This document shows positions 25,571 through 34,443 of a stretch of DNA of 64,000 nucleotides, piece after piece. Within the stretch, counting starts at the first letter, position 1. Each line of letters begins with the position of its first letter. The stretch comes from Streptomyces sp. HNM0575. GTDB lineage: Bacteria; Actinomycetota; Actinomycetes; Streptomycetales; Streptomycetaceae. The stretch is taken from positions 186,001 through 250,000 of the forward strand of contig NZ_JAASAG010000011.1 in the NCBI RefSeq assembly GCF_012726265.1. The letters are read 5' to 3'. Both the position numbers and the translations under genes were made by a program. The notes below the pieces were generated by a model, which saw only the letters and a list, made by a program, of their open reading frames with translations, was not told the origin of the DNA and did no database searches.

Positions 25571-28126
25571 CTACTCCGTCTTGATCGCGGTCAGCATGTT
25601 CAGCTTCGCGGCCCGCCGCGCCGGCCACAGCGCCGCCAGCATGCCCACCACCGCGGCCAGTCCGAGGAAGATGCCAAGCCGGTCCCACGGCAGCACCAGC
25701 GTGTACGTCGACAGCGACAGCCCGACGATCCTGCCCGCCGCCCAGCCGAAGAAGACGCCGAGACCGATCCCCAGCACACCGCCGAAGAGGGAGATGACCA
25801 GCGACTCCAGGCGCACCATCCGCTTGATGCCCCGCCGGTCGAGACCGATGGCCCGCAGCATCCCGATCTCCTGGGACCGCTCGAAGACCGACATGGCAAG
25901 GGTGTTGACCACACCCAGCACGGCCACGATCACCGCCATGGCGAGCAGCCCGTAGAGCATGTTGAGCATCAGCGTGAAGGCCTTGGCGATGGACTCGGAG
26001 ACGTCCTTCTCGTCCTGGACCTGCACGGCCGGGTTGTTCCCCATGGCCCGCTCCAGCGAGGTCTTCGCCGAATCGCTCGTGCCGTCCTTCGTCTTGACCA
26101 TGACCTGCATGCTGGACAGCTGCTTCATGTGCGGATCGAGGGTTCCGGTGTCGAGCATGATCCCCTGGATCATCTCGTTGCCCTCGTAGACGCCCGCGAC
26201 GGTCATCCGGCTCTTCTTGCCGTCCTCGAAGACGACCGGGAAGGTCGAACCGGTCTTCCAGCCCTTGGACTTGGCCGTGTCCTTGTCGACGACGGCCTTG
26301 TCGCCGGACAGCCCGTCCCAGCCGCCGGATACGAAGGGCAGGTCGGTGAGGTCGTCGATCGACCCGCCGTTCACGCCCGTCAGGTACTCGGTCGAACCGC
26401 CGATCCTGGCCGGTGAGTTGCGCAGCGGACTGACCGACTCGACCTGGTCGTCGTGGGCCAGCTTCCGCTCGACCTGCGGCGAGAGCGGTGACCGGTTGGC
26501 CATGCTGACCGTGTAGTCAGCCTTCAGCGCGTCCGTGGCCATCTTCTCGATGGCCTGCTGCACGCTTCCCGCGATGACCGTCATGCCGGTGATGAGGGTG
26601 AGGCCGATCATCAGCGCGGACGCGGTCGCGGCCGTACGGCGCGGATTGCGTACGGAGTTCTGCCGCGCCAGCTTCCCCGACACCCCGAAGATCCGCATCA
26701 GCGGCGCGGCCGCCGCGATCAACGGCCGCGACAGCAGCGGCGTCAGCACGAACACGCCGATGAGGAGCGTCGCGGCGCCCGCCCCCAGCGGCAGCTTCGC
26801 CGTATCGCTGTCGTCCATGCCCGCGCCGTACAGCACGAGCGCCGTACCGGCGGCGGCCAGCAGCGCGCCGAAGGTGTTGCGGATGACCAGCGAGCGCGTC
26901 GTCGCCGCCGCGTGAACGCTGCTCATCGCGGCCACCGGCGGGATCTTCGCGGCCTTGCGGGCGGGCAGCCACGCGGCCAGTACGGTCACCACGATCCCCG
27001 TGGCGAGCGAGGCCCCGATGGCGGTTCCGTCCACGATGAGCGGACCGTCCGGCACCTCCGCGCCGAACCGGCCCATGAGGGAGCGCAGCACCGCGCCGAC
27101 GCCGACTCCCGCGGCCAGTCCCGCCACGGCTGCCACGGTGCCCACGACGAGCGCCTCGACGAGCACGGAGCGGGTCACCTGGCGGCGTCCCGCGCCCACC
27201 GCCCGCAGCAGCGCCAGTTCCTTGGTGCGCTGGGCGACGAGCATCGTGAAGGTGTTGGCGATGATGAAGATGCCGACGAAGAGCGAGATTCCCGCGAAGA
27301 CGAGCATCGCGGTCTGCATGCCGCTCATGCTCTTCTTGATCGCCTCCGACTGGTCGTCGGCGAGCTTCTTTCCGGTCACGGCCTCCGAACCGGCCGGGAG
27401 GATCTTCTTCGCCTGCGCCTTCAGCTCGCTCTGCGAGGTGCCGTCGGCGGCCTTCAGCGTGATCTGGTCGTACTGTCCCGGCTGGGCGAACAGCCGCTGC
27501 GCGGTGGGGGTGTCGAAGAGCACGAGGGTGCCGCCGGCCGCGACATTGCCGTCGTCGGTGTCGAACACGCCGACGACGCGCTGCTTGAGCACCGGCCCGT
27601 CGACCGACATCCGGGCGGTGTCGCCGACCTTGAAGCCGGTGCGCTGCGCGGTCGCGGAATCGACTGCGACCTCGTCGGAGGAACGGGGGGCACGGCCGTG
27701 CTTCATCGGGTAACGGGCGTCCTCGCCCCGGCCGTTGCGGCCCGCGTCGTAGTTGCCGCCCGAGGACTGCCAGCCCTTGCCGACGAGCTTGCCGTGCTTG
27801 TCGGCGAGGGCGGTGAAGCCGGTGACCGAGCCGCTGGCGCTCTCGGTGCCGGGCAGCGCGCGGGCCTTGTCGAGGGTGGCCTGCGACAGCCGCTTCACTT
27901 CGCCGGGCCTTCCGCCGGGTTCCGCGGCCGCGGAACCCGAGGGCGGCTCGATCGCGAGATCGACGTGGCTGTAGCCCTTCTCCGAACTCTTCTGGTAGGC
28001 GGCCGAGATGGTCGAGGTGAAGACCAGGGTGCCGGAGACGAAGGCCACGCCGAGCAGCACGGCGAGCACGGTCATCAGCAGCCGGGCCTTGTGCGCGAAG
28101 ACGTTGCGCAAGGCGGTACGGAGCAT
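25571..28126 (-). CDS. ABC transporter permease, FtsX-like (second exporter)
   Basis: This 851-residue membrane protein is the permease of the second MacB/FtsX-type exporter and is paralogous to that at 1425-4010. It has an N-terminal helix (LLMTVLAVLLGVAFVSGTLVF), an extracytoplasmic domain, and a first FtsX domain with TKELALLRAVGAGRRQVTRS. A second extracytoplasmic part precedes a second FtsX domain with SQEIGMLRAIGLDRRGIKRM. ATG 28126 starts the typical MLRTALRNVFAHKARLL. Upstream codons are low-complexity. It lies downstream of its ATPase gene, separated by 267 bp of repeats instead of overlapping as in the first exporter. Confidence 0.93.
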   Translation of the reverse strand: MLRTALRNVFAHKARLLMTVLAVLLGVAFVSGTLVFTSTISAAYQKSSEKGYSHVDLAIEPPSGSAAAEPGGRPGEVKRLSQATLDKARALPGTESASGSVTGFTALADKHGKLVGKGWQSSGGNYDAGRNGRGEDARYPMKHGRAPRSSDEVAVDSATAQRTGFKVGDTARMSVDGPVLKQRVVGVFDTDDGNVAAGGTLVLFDTPTAQRLFAQPGQYDQITLKAADGTSQSELKAQAKKILPAGSEAVTGKKLADDQSEAIKKSMSGMQTAMLVFAGISLFVGIFIIANTFTMLVAQRTKELALLRAVGAGRRQVTRSVLVEALVVGTVAAVAGLAAGVGVGAVLRSLMGRFGAEVPDGPLIVDGTAIGASLATGIVVTVLAAWLPARKAAKIPPVAAMSSVHAAATTRSLVIRNTFGALLAAAGTALVLYGAGMDDSDTAKLPLGAGAATLLIGVFVLTPLLSRPLIAAAAPLMRIFGVSGKLARQNSVRNPRRTAATASALMIGLTLITGMTVIAGSVQQAIEKMATDALKADYTVSMANRSPLSPQVERKLAHDDQVESVSPLRNSPARIGGSTEYLTGVNGGSIDDLTDLPFVSGGWDGLSGDKAVVDKDTAKSKGWKTGSTFPVVFEDGKKSRMTVAGVYEGNEMIQGIMLDTGTLDPHMKQLSSMQVMVKTKDGTSDSAKTSLERAMGNNPAVQVQDEKDVSESIAKAFTLMLNMLYGLLAMAVIVAVLGVVNTLAMSVFERSQEIGMLRAIGLDRRGIKRMVRLESLVISLFGGVLGIGLGVFFGWAAGRIVGLSLSTYTLVLPWDRLGIFLGLAAVVGMLAALWPARRAAKLNMLTAIKTE

Positions 28127-28260
28127 CGGTGAGTCCTGGGTTCTGGGTCCGGGATCCCGACGTGGGACCCCGGGACCTGCGGTCCTGGTTCGTGGGTGCC
28201 GGGCCCGGGCGGGCTGTGTCACCGCCGGGGTCGGCGGCGCCGGGCGAGGGCGGGTGCGTG

Positions 28261-28335
28261 CGGAGGCGTCTTGTACGGAGGCGTCTCGTACGGAGGCGTC
28301 TCGTACGGAGGTGCCGCGTACGGAGGCGTCTCGTA
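28261..28335. repeat. 15-bp tandem repeat, five copies
   Basis: The unit CGGAGGCGTCTCGTA occurs at 28261-28275, 28276-28290, 28291-28305, 28306-28320 (degenerate) and 28321-28335. Two copies of a GGACGCCCGGTGCG unit follow. It lies between the ATPase and permease genes of the second exporter. Confidence 0.92.
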
Positions 28336-28393
28336 GGGACGCCCGGTGCGTGCGGACGCCCGGTGCGCGCGGACGCTCAACTCGTCACGACGC

Positions 28394-29185
28394 TCAGTTC
28401 GTACGCACCCTCGCGTCGAGGTTCTTCATGCGCTCCAGCACCGACTCGGCCGTCGGCCCGTACATGTCGTCGACGATGCGCCCGTCGGCGAGGAAGACGA
28501 CGCGGTCGGCGTAGGAGGCGGCCACCGGGTCGTGGGTGACCATCACGATCGTCTGGCCCAACTCCCGTACGGAGTTGCGGAGAAAGCCCAGCACCTCGGC
28601 CCCGGCGCGCGAGTCGAGGTTGCCGGTCGGCTCGTCACCGAAGATGATCTCCGGCCGGCTGGCGAGCGCACGGGCCACGGCCACGCGCTGCTGCTGGCCG
28701 CCGGAGAGCTGGCTCGGGCGGTGCTTGAGCCGCCCGGAGAGACCCACGGTCTCGATGACGCGGTCGAGCCACGCCTGGTCGGCCTTGCGGCCGGCGATGT
28801 CGAGCGGGAGCGTGATGTTCTCCATCGCGTTGAGCGTCGGCAGCAGGTTGTACGCCTGGAAGATGAAGCCGATCCGGTCCCGGCGCAGCTTCGTCAGCTT
28901 CCGGTCCTTCAGCCGGGTCAGCTCGGTCGCACCGATCAGGGCGCTGCCGCTGGAGACCGAGTCGAGACCGGCCATGCAGTGCATCAGCGTGGACTTGCCG
29001 GAGCCCGACGGCCCCATGATCGCGGTGTATTCGGCCCTGCGGAAGTCGACCGAGACGCGGTCCAGGGCGACCACCTTGGTCTCGCCCTGCCCGTAGACCT
29101 TGGAGAGGTCCACGGCGCGCGCTGCGGCGACACCGGAGGGCGCTGGTGCGGCGGCCGGTACGGCGGAGGAGTAGGTGGTGGTCAC
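28394..29185 (-). CDS. ABC transporter ATP-binding protein, MacB/LolD type (second exporter)
   Basis: This 263-residue ATPase is closely similar to that at 415-1428 over the whole nucleotide-binding domain. Shared blocks include YGQGET, TAIMGPSGSGKSTLMHC, LRRDRIGFIFQA and RPSQLSGGQQQRVAVARALA. It retains Walker A, signature, Walker B (DEPTGNLDSRAGAE) and the H-loop, but lacks the other protein's long Gly-rich tail. The GTG at 29185 has AGGAG 10-14 bases upstream. It should energise the adjacent FtsX permease. Confidence 0.94.
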   Translation of the reverse strand: MTTTYSSAVPAAAPAPSGVAAARAVDLSKVYGQGETKVVALDRVSVDFRRAEYTAIMGPSGSGKSTLMHCMAGLDSVSSGSALIGATELTRLKDRKLTKLRRDRIGFIFQAYNLLPTLNAMENITLPLDIAGRKADQAWLDRVIETVGLSGRLKHRPSQLSGGQQQRVAVARALASRPEIIFGDEPTGNLDSRAGAEVLGFLRNSVRELGQTIVMVTHDPVAASYADRVVFLADGRIVDDMYGPTAESVLERMKNLDARVRTN

Positions 29186-29702
29186 GGGAGTGCGCTCCTG
29201 TCGGGACGGTGTACGGCTCTAGGGACCACACCATGTTGTCCTTCCGTGCGCCCCCGCGGATCAGCCCCCGTGCCGGTATCGGGGCACGCCTTCCGAGGTA
29301 CGGACTCCGTGGGCGGTCATCCCTGGGTATGACGGATTCCCTGAGTCCCGGACGAGGGCCGGTGAGTCCCGGACGGGGGACGGGACTTGGCAACGGGACC
29401 GTGACCGCACGGGGAACGGGGACCGCGGGGCGGGTCCGTGCGATGCATGGGCGGCACTGATACGCGGAAGACCGATTCCAGTGTCCGGACGGCGACTTTC
29501 CGTCATTTCCCGTGACAGAGACGCCCTCGGAGCGGGGCTCCGAAGTGGGGACCGCGGTGCTGACGCCTCGTCAGTTGCCCATAAAATAAGACAACATCGG
29601 GATGACGCCCGGCAGTTGGGGGTCTGACGCTGGATAGGCTCTACCTGCACCCTGGGGTAGGAACCCGCACGCTCTGCGTAATCAGCGGGTCCTGGAGCCG
29701 GT
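29186..29702. other. Divergent intergenic region between ABC ATPase and bldA
   Basis: No protein gene is supported. The left part carries the ATPase promoter and ribosome binding site and two copies of TGAGTCCCGGACG near 29340-29380. The right part (29575-29640) is AT-richer, with CCCATAAAATAAGACAACAT, and contains the bldA promoter area. Confidence 0.6.
29635..29640 (+). promoter_or_regulatory. Putative -10 hexamer of bldA
   Basis: TAGGCT at 29635-29640 would place the transcript start near 29647, about 55 bases before the tRNA 5' end. No good -35 at 16-18 bases spacing is seen, so an activator or an alternative promoter further left is possible. Confidence 0.4.
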
Positions 29703-29788
29703 GCCCGGATGGTGGAATGTAGACACGACGAGCTTAAACCTCGTTGGCCCTGAGGGCCGTGCCGGTTCAAGTCCGGCTCCGGGCACCA
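29703..29788 (+). tRNA. bldA: tRNA-Leu (anticodon UAA), bldA
   Basis: An 86-base class II tRNA with encoded CCA. The acceptor stem GCCCGGA pairs with TCCGGGC. The anticodon stem-loop is ACGAG-CTTAAAC-CTCGT with anticodon TAA at 29735-29737, which reads the rare leucine codon UUA. A long variable arm (GGCCC-TGA-GGGCC) and GTTCAAG T-loop follow. It matches the bldA tRNA of Streptomyces as I know it, which controls development and antibiotic production by limiting translation of TTA-containing genes. Confidence 0.96.
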
Positions 29789-29890
29789 CCCATGCGCCAG
29801 AGCCGTGACGCCCCGTCGGCAAGCGCCCCCTCACAGCACGCACCCTCAGCCCTCAGCCCCCGGCAGCCGCCGTCAGCGAAGCCCATGACG

Positions 29891-32314
29891 TCAGGGCAGG
29901 GTCTGTTCCGTCCAGATCGTCTTGCCCGAGGTCGTGTAGCGGGTGCCCCAGCGCTGCACCATCTGCGCCACGATGAACAGTCCGCGTCCGCCCTCGTCGT
30001 CGGTCGCGCTGTGCCGGAGGTTGGGTGACGTGTGGCCCTTGTCGGAGACCTCGCAGTGCAGGCTGCGGTCCCGGATGAGCCGCAGATAGATGGGCCCGAC
30101 CGCGTGCCGGATGGCGTTGGTGACGAGCTCGCTGACGACGAGTTCGGTGGTGAACGCCATCTCGTCCAGGTCCCATTCGGAGAGCTGGTCCAGCACGAGC
30201 GTGCGGGCGCGGGCGACGGCGCTGGGCTCGGCGGTCAGCTCCCAGCCGATGACCTGGTCCGCGCCGAGCTCGTGCGTGCGCACCAGCAGGAGAGCCGCGT
30301 CGTCGGTGGCCGGGCCGTCGGGCTGGAGTTCGTTGAGGGCGCGGTCGCACAGCTCCTCCAGGGTGCCCTCGCGGTCGCTGAGCACGTCCTTCAGCTTCGC
30401 GACGCCGGTGTCGATGTCGCGGTCGCGGTCCTGGACGAGTCCGCCGGTGAAGAGCGCGAGGAGGCTGCCCTCGGGCAACTCGATCTCCATGGCCTCGAAC
30501 GGCAGCCCGCCCACGCCCAGCGGCGGCCCCGGCGGGATGTCCAGCAGCTGGAACTTCCCACGCGGGTCGACGCTGGCCGCCGGAGGGTGGCCGGCCCGGG
30601 CCGCGGTGCACTTGCGGGAGACCGGGTCGTAGACGGCGTAGAGGCACGCGACGCCGAGGCCCTCGTCCGTGCCGGGCACGGCACCGGGCTCCTGGTCCTC
30701 TGCGCCCTGGAGCACGAGGTCGTCGAGGCGGGAGAGGAGTTCGTCGGGCGCGAGGTCGAGCCGTGCCAGCGCCCTGACGGTGGTGCGCAGCCGCCCCATG
30801 GTGGCGGCCGCGTGCACGCCGTGGCCCACGACGTCGCCGACGACCAGGCCGACGCGCGTACCGGAAAGGGCGATCACGTCGAACCAGTCGCCGCCGACGC
30901 CCAGTCCGACGTCGGACGGCAGATAGCGGTGCGCCACGTCGACGGCGGACTGCTCGGGCAGGCCCCTGGGCAACAGGTTGCGCTGGAGGGTCAGGGCGGA
31001 GGCGCGCTCGCGGGTGTAGCGGCGGGCGTTGTCGATGGACAGGGCGGTGCGGGTCGCGAGCTCGTTGGCGAGGGCGAGTTCGTCGTTGTCGAAGGGGGCC
31101 GGATTGCCGGTGCGCATGAAGGTGGCCAGGCCCATGGTGGTGCCCCGTGCGCGCAGCGGCACCGCGAGCGTGGCGTGGACGTCGTCGTCCGCACCTCCCT
31201 CGCCGGGGCGCCGGTCGACGGTGACGGCCTTACGGGACGCCAGCGAGGCGAGCTGCGGCGAGCCCGGCTCGTACTCCACGGGATAGGGGCCCTCGGTGGG
31301 CGCGTCCTCGCTGCCGGCGCCCGTGTACGGGGTGCCGAGCCGTTCAACGACTCTTATCAGGGACGGCGACTCTCCCTGCGGGCGTGGCTCCTCCCCTTCC
31401 AGCACCCCCTCGACCAGGTCCACGCTGACCCGGTCGGCGAAGGCGGGGATGGCCACCTCCGCGATCTCCCGGGCCGTCGTGATCATGTCGAGGGTCGTGC
31501 CGATGCGGACGCCCGCGCGCACCGTCAGCGCGAGCCGCTGCTGGGCGCGGTAGCGCTCGGTGATGTCGAGGGCGTCCTCGCAGACGCCGATCACGTGCCC
31601 GTCGGCGTCCATGAGCCGGTAGTACGCGCACGACCAGACGTGGTCGTGCTCCGGGTCGAACGGCGGCCGGGCCTCGTAGAGCAGGCCGAAGACGGGCTTG
31701 CCGGTGTCGATCACGTTCTGCATGACCTCTTCGAGCGAACTGGGGTAGCCCTCCGAGATCACCTCGCCGCCGTCGTACAGCTCATTCACGCGCTTCCCGG
31801 CGTACTCGCTGAACTTGCGGTCTATCTCCGTCTGATACTTGGCGTTTATCCACGTCAGCCGCAGATCGGTGTCGTAGATCCCCAGGCCGATCGGGGACTG
31901 CGTCGCGAGCCCGCGCAGCATGGCCTGGTGCGCCTCCCAGGAGCGCAGCGGCTCCAGCGCGGTGGCGACCATGATCTGCGGTGAGCCGTCCCGGCCCTCC
32001 AGGGAGCAGACCGTCGTGGCCACTTCGATGCGGTGGCCGTCCCGGTGGAGTGCGACGCTCGCCTCGCTGCGGCAGGCCGGGCCGACGGACCGGTCGAGGA
32101 GGTCGATGAGCGGCTGTTCCTGGGACGTACGGTCCACTATCAGCGTCTCGAGCGTCCGGCCCAGAATCTCGCGCGGTTCATAGCCGAAGAGGTCTCCGGC
32201 GGCTTCGCTCCACCCGATGACCACGTTCTCGCTGTCGAGCAGCACCGTGGCCGCACTCGTGACGTCGAGTGGCCCACGGAAGTCGATGGTCTCGGCCTCG
32301 CTCCACGCATTCAT
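29891..32314 (-). CDS. SpoIIE-type PP2C phosphatase with PAS, GAF and HATPase domains
   Basis: This 807-residue cytoplasmic signalling protein combines sensing, phosphatase and kinase-like modules typical of Streptomyces anti-sigma/anti-anti-sigma networks. The order is PAS (about 15-125), a second PAS with PAC end (ALDITERYRAQQRL, about 130-275), GAF (about 285-440) and SpoIIE/PP2C phosphatase. The phosphatase has GGDWFDVI and GDVVGHGVHAA metal-binding Asp motifs, about 470-660. An RsbW-like HATPase (about 680-800) shows ELVTNAIRH and GGRGLFIV. It probably dephosphorylates an anti-sigma antagonist while its HATPase phosphorylates one. ATG 32314 gives MNAWSEAETIDF. Confidence 0.93.
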   Translation of the reverse strand: MNAWSEAETIDFRGPLDVTSAATVLLDSENVVIGWSEAAGDLFGYEPREILGRTLETLIVDRTSQEQPLIDLLDRSVGPACRSEASVALHRDGHRIEVATTVCSLEGRDGSPQIMVATALEPLRSWEAHQAMLRGLATQSPIGLGIYDTDLRLTWINAKYQTEIDRKFSEYAGKRVNELYDGGEVISEGYPSSLEEVMQNVIDTGKPVFGLLYEARPPFDPEHDHVWSCAYYRLMDADGHVIGVCEDALDITERYRAQQRLALTVRAGVRIGTTLDMITTAREIAEVAIPAFADRVSVDLVEGVLEGEEPRPQGESPSLIRVVERLGTPYTGAGSEDAPTEGPYPVEYEPGSPQLASLASRKAVTVDRRPGEGGADDDVHATLAVPLRARGTTMGLATFMRTGNPAPFDNDELALANELATRTALSIDNARRYTRERASALTLQRNLLPRGLPEQSAVDVAHRYLPSDVGLGVGGDWFDVIALSGTRVGLVVGDVVGHGVHAAATMGRLRTTVRALARLDLAPDELLSRLDDLVLQGAEDQEPGAVPGTDEGLGVACLYAVYDPVSRKCTAARAGHPPAASVDPRGKFQLLDIPPGPPLGVGGLPFEAMEIELPEGSLLALFTGGLVQDRDRDIDTGVAKLKDVLSDREGTLEELCDRALNELQPDGPATDDAALLLVRTHELGADQVIGWELTAEPSAVARARTLVLDQLSEWDLDEMAFTTELVVSELVTNAIRHAVGPIYLRLIRDRSLHCEVSDKGHTSPNLRHSATDDEGGRGLFIVAQMVQRWGTRYTTSGKTIWTEQTLP

Positions 32315-32730
32315 GGCACCAATCCAGCCCGCATACGTTTCTTACAGGGTCGATCCATACGGGAGCAGATACAACCGCAGCGGGCAGAGGGACGTACCTG
32401 TCATCAAAGCGGTGCATAAGCGTGCAGGGCAGCGGACGGTGCGGGGGTGGATACGTACCGTTCCGGTGTGGCTTGTCCTGGCGGCGGCAGGTGTGCGGGG
32501 CGCGCGGAAAGGCTGGAATTCGCGGGCGCACGAGTCGGCGCAGGGGGCGCATCGGGCTCATGCGTGTGCCGGACGGCGGGTGGCCGTGATCGCACGGAGG
32601 GTGACGTACGGGGCGGATGGGCGCCATCGAGCGTGATCGCCGGGGCGGTTGAGCGGACGCGTCGGGGGTCGTCGTGGGCGCCGGGCCGAGGCAGCTCGCG
32701 GGTTCAGCGGGTCACCCGGGCCTCACCGGT
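32315..32730. other. Intergenic region, no gene seen
   Basis: Short frames here lack family features or start signals. The left end should hold the promoter of the phosphatase gene (minus strand). Confidence 0.5.
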
Positions 32731-33057
32731 TCACTGCGGTCCGCGGGGGTCACGGCGCGGGCGGCGGGCGATGTTCCTGCGGCCGGGCTTCGGCGGCGGA
32801 CGGCGCCTGGACCGCGGAACGGAGCAGGTGGGACACCAGTAGCCGAGCCCCTGCCGGTACGTCCAGCCCTGCTCTTCGAGGTAGGGCGCGGCACGGCTGC
32901 TGCTGTGCAGGACGTGCCCGAAGAGATCGTCCTCGATGGGCGGCGGCGGTTCGTGGATCACGAGGTCGAATACGGCGCGAGCAGGACAGCCGATGTCGTC
33001 GCAGGCCAGATAGAAGCGCACCGGCCCGGGGGCGTCTCCCTCCGTCGTCAGACTCAT
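32731..33057 (-). CDS. Hypothetical protein with possible zinc-binding cysteines
   Basis: I do not recognise a named family. The 108-residue product starts MSLTTEGDAPGPVRFYLACDDIGCPARAVFDL. It has Cys pairs in CDDIGC and CPTC, separated by about 50 residues, which could form a zinc site. The C-terminal ~30 residues are Arg/Pro-rich. The ATG at 33057 has a TAGCGT hexamer exactly six bases upstream on the minus strand, consistent with leaderless translation, and no ribosome binding site. The ordered, amphipathic composition up to residue 78 argues for a real gene. Confidence 0.65.
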   Translation of the reverse strand: MSLTTEGDAPGPVRFYLACDDIGCPARAVFDLVIHEPPPPIEDDLFGHVLHSSSRAAPYLEEQGWTYRQGLGYWCPTCSVPRSRRRPPPKPGRRNIARRPRRDPRGPQ

Positions 33058-33069
33058 GTCTCAACGCTA
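33055..33069 (-). promoter_or_regulatory. Putative -10 element for a leaderless mRNA
   Basis: Reading the minus strand, TAGCGT (33069-33064) is followed by TGAGAC and the ATG at 33057. The layout equals that of mazG, the P450, the gene at 40073 and the LysR gene. Confidence 0.5.
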
Positions 33070-33401
33070 TGCAGCGCGCACGGCCCCGGTGGTGCTGTTG
33101 CCGAACCGGGGCCCGCGGGACCGGGCGGGGCGGCCGATCCGGCCACCGGGCATCCGTACGGCCGGAAGGTGACCCGTCTGCACGCGGCCGGAAGGCGACC
33201 GGTCTCCAGCGGGCGGGGGCGGCGGTAGATGCGGTCCGGGCGGGCCCGGGGCCTTGGTCCGCTCCGTTGCCAATCGCCTGTGTCGCTACCTCTCAGCCGC
33301 CGAGCCCGTGACATATGGGAGATGCTGATGTTCATCGGACACATCCCCCGGATCCGGACGGCCCCCGGTGACGCGGGCCCGCTCAAGCGCCGTGGAGTGG
33401 C
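33070..33401. other. Intergenic region, no gene seen
   Basis: No supported frame. GTGGAG at 33390-33395 is the ribosome binding site of the transporter to the right. Confidence 0.5.
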
Positions 33402-34322
33402 ATGTCGTTCATGGTCTATCTGTACGGCCTGGTCGGGGCCTGCTTTCTGGGCCTCGGCTTCGTACTCCAGCAGGAGGCCGCAGCCCGCGCCCCGCTGGCC
33501 GACATCCTGTCGTTCCGGCTGCTGCTCGACCTGATGAAGGTGCCGCGCTGGCTGTGCGGCATCGGATTCATGGTGATCGGCCAGATCCTCAGCGCGCTCG
33601 CGCTGGCGCAGGGCGACGTCTCAAGGGTCGAGCCCCTGCTCGCCACCAATCTGCTCTTCGCGATGGCCCTGGCCCGCTACATCAGCGGGCAGCGCCTGGG
33701 ACGCGCCGGCTGGGCCGGTGTGGTGCTGCTCAGCGGCGGCGTCGCGATGTTCATGGTTGCGGGCGCCCCCGAGGGAGGCGACGAGGAGCACATCAGCGCG
33801 CTGCGTCACTGGCTGGTGCTCGGGTCGGTGGTGGCGATGGCGCTGGTGCTCGTCGTGATCGCGCGGCATCTGCGGCTCGTGGAGGAGCCGCCGCTGCTGG
33901 CCGCGGCGGCGGGTGTGCTGTACGGCCTCCAGGACGCGCTGACCAGGGAGGCCAGCAGCATCCTGAACGACTCGGGCATCACCGGACTGGTCACGAGCTG
34001 GCAGCCGTACGTCATCGTGGCCTCGGCCGTCGTGGGACTCGTGCTGGTGCAGAGCGCCTTCGAGACGGGACAGCTGCGGCAGTCGCTGCCCGCGCTGACG
34101 GCGGCCGAGCCGCTGGCGGGAATCGTGTGCGGCATCGGCTTCCTCGGCGACACGGTGCAGTTGACCCCGCTGGCGATCACGGGGCAGATCATCGGGCTCA
34201 GCGCCGCGGTGGGCGGTGTCTTCATCCTCGGACGGCACCCGGCGATGCCGACGGGAGCCTCTGGCAACTCGGGGCGGTCGGGCGAGGAGCCGGCGCTCGA
34301 CGACAGCGGCCGTCGGCGGTAG
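33402..34322 (+). CDS. DMT superfamily transporter
   Basis: This 306-residue protein has about nine to ten hydrophobic helices arranged as two EamA-like repeats, so it belongs to the drug/metabolite transporter superfamily. The first repeat starts YLYGLVGACFLGLGFVLQQ and the second begins after HISALRHWLVLGSVVAM. Segments such as SRVEPLLATNLLFAMALARY and LTAAEPLAGIVCGIGFLGD carry the EPL motif typical of such proteins. The C-terminal ~25 residues are a soluble tail. ATG 33402 follows GTGGAG. The substrate is not inferable. Confidence 0.88.
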   Translation: MSFMVYLYGLVGACFLGLGFVLQQEAAARAPLADILSFRLLLDLMKVPRWLCGIGFMVIGQILSALALAQGDVSRVEPLLATNLLFAMALARYISGQRLGRAGWAGVVLLSGGVAMFMVAGAPEGGDEEHISALRHWLVLGSVVAMALVLVVIARHLRLVEEPPLLAAAAGVLYGLQDALTREASSILNDSGITGLVTSWQPYVIVASAVVGLVLVQSAFETGQLRQSLPALTAAEPLAGIVCGIGFLGDTVQLTPLAITGQIIGLSAAVGGVFILGRHPAMPTGASGNSGRSGEEPALDDSGRRR

Positions 34323-34364
34323 CGGGGCCGCGGGGCCGCGAGCCAGCGGAACGGCGAGGTAGCG

Positions 34365-34412
34365 AAACCGTGGGGCAGCGAAACCGTGGGGCAGCGAAAC
34401 CGTGGGGCAGCG
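34365..34412. repeat. 16-bp tandem repeat, three perfect copies
   Basis: AAACCGTGGGGCAGCG occurs at 34365-34380, 34381-34396 and 34397-34412, between the DMT transporter and the convergent MFS gene. It starts 43 bases after the stop. Confidence 0.92.
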
Positions 34413-34443
34413 GAACAGCGGGGCCGGGCCGTACGGCCCGGTG

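Noticed and set aside
28261..28335. CRISPR-like array
   Set aside because: Units are directly adjacent with no spacers and only 15 bp long; no cas genes are present. The same applies to the other tandem arrays.
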